A DNA stretch of 64,000 nt from Botryotinia globosa (Eukaryota > Ascomycota > Leotiomycetes > Helotiales > Sclerotiniaceae). The notes beneath the pieces are model-generated. The model ran no database searches. It was not told the origin of the DNA and saw only the letters and a list, made by a program, of their open reading frames with translations. The stretch spans positions 2,728,001 through 2,792,000 of the forward strand of contig RCSZ01000004.1 in NCBI GenBank assembly GCA_014898425.1, read 5' to 3'. Of this stretch, positions 61,227-64,000 are shown piece by piece. The position numbers were made by a program, and so were the translations under genes. How positions within the stretch are numbered: the first letter of the stretch is position 1; the number at the start of each line of letters is the position of its first letter.

Positions 61227-62802
61227 GTTTAGTTGTGTTATTGCAAGAGTCTGGGATTCTTGGGGTTTGAGACATGTATATAAATGTACGATGATCCAGT
61301 ATTTATAGCTATAGCGAAAAGCATTGTTTTGAAGCACGAGTTGAGTATGTGATCTATTTATACATCGTTCTCGACTTATTCTCAATTTGTTTTTGAACTC
61401 AGGTCAAAACAACAACGAATTCTAATTCGTAGATCTGGGACTTACAAAGTTTCTTAGCCTGAAATTAACATAAATTTCATCTTGAGTCACTAGATGATCG
61501 TGGATCTAAGGTTTGGAGATTTGGATTGAGTAAATCGAGAAATCTTTTCGGCGCAATTGTTGGTTGCAACGTCAAAAAGCAAAAGCCAAGAGCTATGAGC
61601 CACGAACATCAAGAACATGGCCTGAGTCCCGTCATGTTTGGGGGATATTATAATCAAAATCGCGAGTCTGTGATATAAGTCGACTGCAACAAGGGTATCT
61701 TGGTGGAGGACCTCGGGATGGTCAACTATGTGCGAACGGAGGAAGTTTGCAGCTCTGGGAAACCATGCCACACTAATGACATAATGCAAGTTCTTTTTAA
61801 CTTCCCAGAAACATGAATGATCGATTGGTAGAAATCTATACAATGCATAGAAATGCAAGCACAGCATGGAAATGAAGGAACAGTCGTAACCCCGCCATCG
61901 TTGAAAAAGAGAGAAAGGAAGACAGAAACTTATGCGGGGAATCTTTCGCTCCGCCAAATTCCCGCTCGCTAACCTAATGCATCCCATCATCTCTCGAAAC
62001 ATTTCCATTAAATCCAAGCACATAAAAGCGACAAACTATCGCAATGTGCAGATTGATTCCTCGATTGTTCCATTTCAACTAAAGACACAAGCTTCTTTAT
62101 ATCCTGGCATCCCAGTATCTGACAGCCGCGTGAGAAATTGGCTTGCGCATGTCCAGACCCTCTCAGCTCTAAGCCCATGAATAACAGGCGTCGAAGTTCT
62201 CAACAATTCTAAACTCATGGTCAAACGATCGATGAAAGTGTGCAGAGTGAATTGATCAGTGTCAATGTTCAAATTTTCCATCCCCTTCTCAGTCGTGTTG
62301 TTCGATTTTTAAAACTGGCAATGTCCACGGGTGACACAACCGCGGCTACATACTTGCAATGCACAGAAAAACTCATTGGCTACACACGGTTTTGTTTCGC
62401 AGCCACAGCAAAACTATTGCCATCGGCGATGGGATTGGGAAAAATCAGGTCACATACGCATTAAAACAGGTCGCATTCACCAGGTACAGCAAAAATTCAC
62501 ATGTTGTAAGCCCAGTGGTGTGATTTCCCAAAAACCCAGCCACGATGAAACTACCCGATAGGTCAATGAGACTATTCCCACCATGATTGTTGAACTGGCT
62601 ACCAGTTCTCGTGTCACATTGATCATAGCATCTAAGCATGATGCCTCACGCAATTTTCTGGCTTGATATATATATAAGTCCCTGATGCTAGGTGCGAAAA
62701 TAATTTCCATGACCGTGCCAAACAAGAATCATCGATTTACACACCATCAAAACAATACAAACAACACTACAATCTTCATATCGCATCGCAAATAGAACCA
62801 CA
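61227..62802. other. Intergenic region
   Basis: The promoter of the RING gene lies at the left and that of the small gene at the right. A 177-codon minus-strand frame at 61490-62023 has no domain, no basic splice logic and an unusual Trp/Phe/Cys-rich content, so I do not call it. Nothing else is seen. Confidence 0.45.
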
Positions 62803-63337
62803 ATGACACGCCCCGGACCTGGAATGAGAGGCTACACGGATATCATGAATACCAGCGATAAAGAGTTACATGGCAACGGACAAAAAGTCGACCTCCCCCA
62901 TGAGAACATGGGAGCCCATACCCTCTGGAAGCACAATTCCGAGGGATCAACTCCAATATGGCATCTAAGGGTAACAGTACTCAAGAACGGCGATGCTCGA
63001 GGCGATTGTCCAAATCGTGTCTTTGTGAGTCTTTTCATTATCTTCCCAACGAAGACATTGGCCCACTGACGTTTCTCTTCAGGCATTCAAAACCTTAGAA
63101 GATGTCACTCGTGCTATCAATCAAGTTGAAGCTGCTTTTGGAAACACGTTTGAGTTAAAGAAATGTGGAATTGATTCTCCAGATGCTATGGGTGGAAGAG
63201 TTAACGATGGGAGGAGTGAGAATATCACGATTGAATTCGACTCCAATTTGACGAGAGAATCGTGGGCAGAATTCCTAGCAAGGTTGAAGGGATTGGAGGA
63301 TGAGTGGTCACATGCAACAGAGGTTTCGAATCTTTGA
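62803..63337 (+). CDS. Small hypothetical protein, two exons
   Basis: Exons 62803-63024 and 63083-63337 join in phase 0 (58-bp intron, GTGAGT to TTCAG) to give 158 aa. It begins MTRPGPGMRGYTDIM and ends ATEVSNL. The second half is acidic with two helix-like stretches (LEDVTRAINQVEAAF and ESWAEFLARLKGLEDEW). No signal peptide or membrane segment. The clean intron and continuous frame support a real gene. I do not recognise a family. Confidence 0.65.
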
Positions 63338-64000
63338 AGTGCTATGTGATTGAAAGACCCTTTAAAAAATAGAATGGTTGAAGGCGCGGTGAATTGGAAG
63401 GAATGTCGGGAGGCAGGGTCAGTTTTGGAATCACGGGACAGTAAAATGTAAACAAAACAGAATTTGCAGAATTTGTAAGAATCACAGAAATTGAGAGCAA
63501 AATTTACTCGAGACACATCATGCATCAACGAATCAGTGAAGCCACAACCCAATAATTCTAATCCCAACACTTCGCCGCTGGGCTGGAACGATTCATAAAC
63601 CAAAGCGACGCCGGAAGAGAAACAAGCTAACAATGCAAGAAGTGTAAATGACATGGAATTCTTAACGCCTCGCCTCTCGAAAAAGAAATCTTTCAACTAA
63701 TCATATATCGAAGGCAAAGGCAAAGAGTAACGCTTGCCAATCAGATCAACTAGAAATGATCGGGAATTGGACAACGGATGAGTAGAAAGATGCGAGATCG
63801 ATGAATACTTGAGACATGGAGGGTCAGATCCATCACTTTGACTCGGTGAAGCGTATGCGGGTCTCTGCTCTGGGCTCTCTGTTGTTCAAGGTGGTGATGA
63901 AGACCATTGAGAAGTATGTAGAATCAGCGGGTACATAGGTAGTTTCAAGTGACGTTTCACAGGATGGATTAACATCAACTTTTGGAGAGTATCAAGAGCG
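63338..64000. other. Right-edge non-coding stretch
   Basis: 3' UTR of the small gene, then sequence without a supportable gene to the window end. A 191-codon minus-strand frame overlaps the small gene's second exon antisense and is taken as chance. Confidence 0.45.

Noticed and set aside
61490..62023. 177-codon minus-strand ORF
   Set aside because: No family motif, no good start context, and aromatic/Cys-rich content unlike a soluble or membrane protein.
63121..63696. 191-codon minus-strand ORF
   Set aside because: Antisense to the second exon of the small two-exon gene and without domain signal.
1..64000. CRISPR arrays, operons or ribosome-binding sites
   Set aside because: The window is eukaryotic: spliced genes, single-gene transcription units, and tandem repeats without spacer structure.

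Overview
The window looks like a nuclear segment from a filamentous ascomycete. The genes have short GT-AG introns with CTAAC-type branch points, and the encoded proteins are typical of Pezizomycotina (a Scon-2/SconB-type F-box WD40 protein, NudE, a single-chain acetyl-CoA carboxylase). Gene-bearing DNA alternates with very AT-rich islands whose repeats differ almost only by C/T and G/A transitions, the mark of repeat-induced point mutation (RIP). A Leotiomycete related to Botrytis or Sclerotinia is my best guess, but that is an impression, not something shown here.

Layout. 0.6-2.9 kb: sulfur-controller gene (minus strand). 5.2-13.15 kb: AT-rich island holding a full-length, RIP-degraded Ty3/gypsy retrotransposon. 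It has 150-bp LTRs, an AAAAT target duplication, and a solo LTR of the same family inserted backwards in its 5' LTR. 14.9-22.0 kb: a cluster of four divergent multi-exon F-box-like paralogues, two on the minus strand followed by two on the plus strand. 23.9-25.4 kb: secreted nucleoside-hydrolase-like gene. 25.9-33.2 kb: acetyl-CoA carboxylase. 33.2-38.5 kb: long non-coding stretch rich in simple repeats, including a telomere-like tract and about 300 bp of ATTTT repeats. 38.5-40.4 kb: nudE. 43.2-45.6 kb: six-exon APC-type permease. 45.9-52.6 kb: a second AT-rich island, bounded by terminal inverted repeats and so probably a RIP-degraded DNA transposon with smaller repeats nested inside. 54.6-56.3 kb: isochorismatase-like hydrolase. 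57.3-58.0 kb: a 708-bp MITE-like element with a TCA target duplication. 58.4-59.7 kb: kelch protein. 60.4-61.2 kb: RING-H2 protein. 62.8-63.3 kb: small two-exon hypothetical gene.

How the genes relate. Most are independent housekeeping functions: sulfur regulation, fatty-acid synthesis and dynein regulation. There is no biosynthetic cluster. The accessory signal is the F-box-like paralogue cluster beside the first RIP island, with its splice-site duplication and one decaying member, and the several transposon types caught with their target duplications intact. Exon coordinates come from splice-site reading and frame continuity only; no transcript or database evidence was available.
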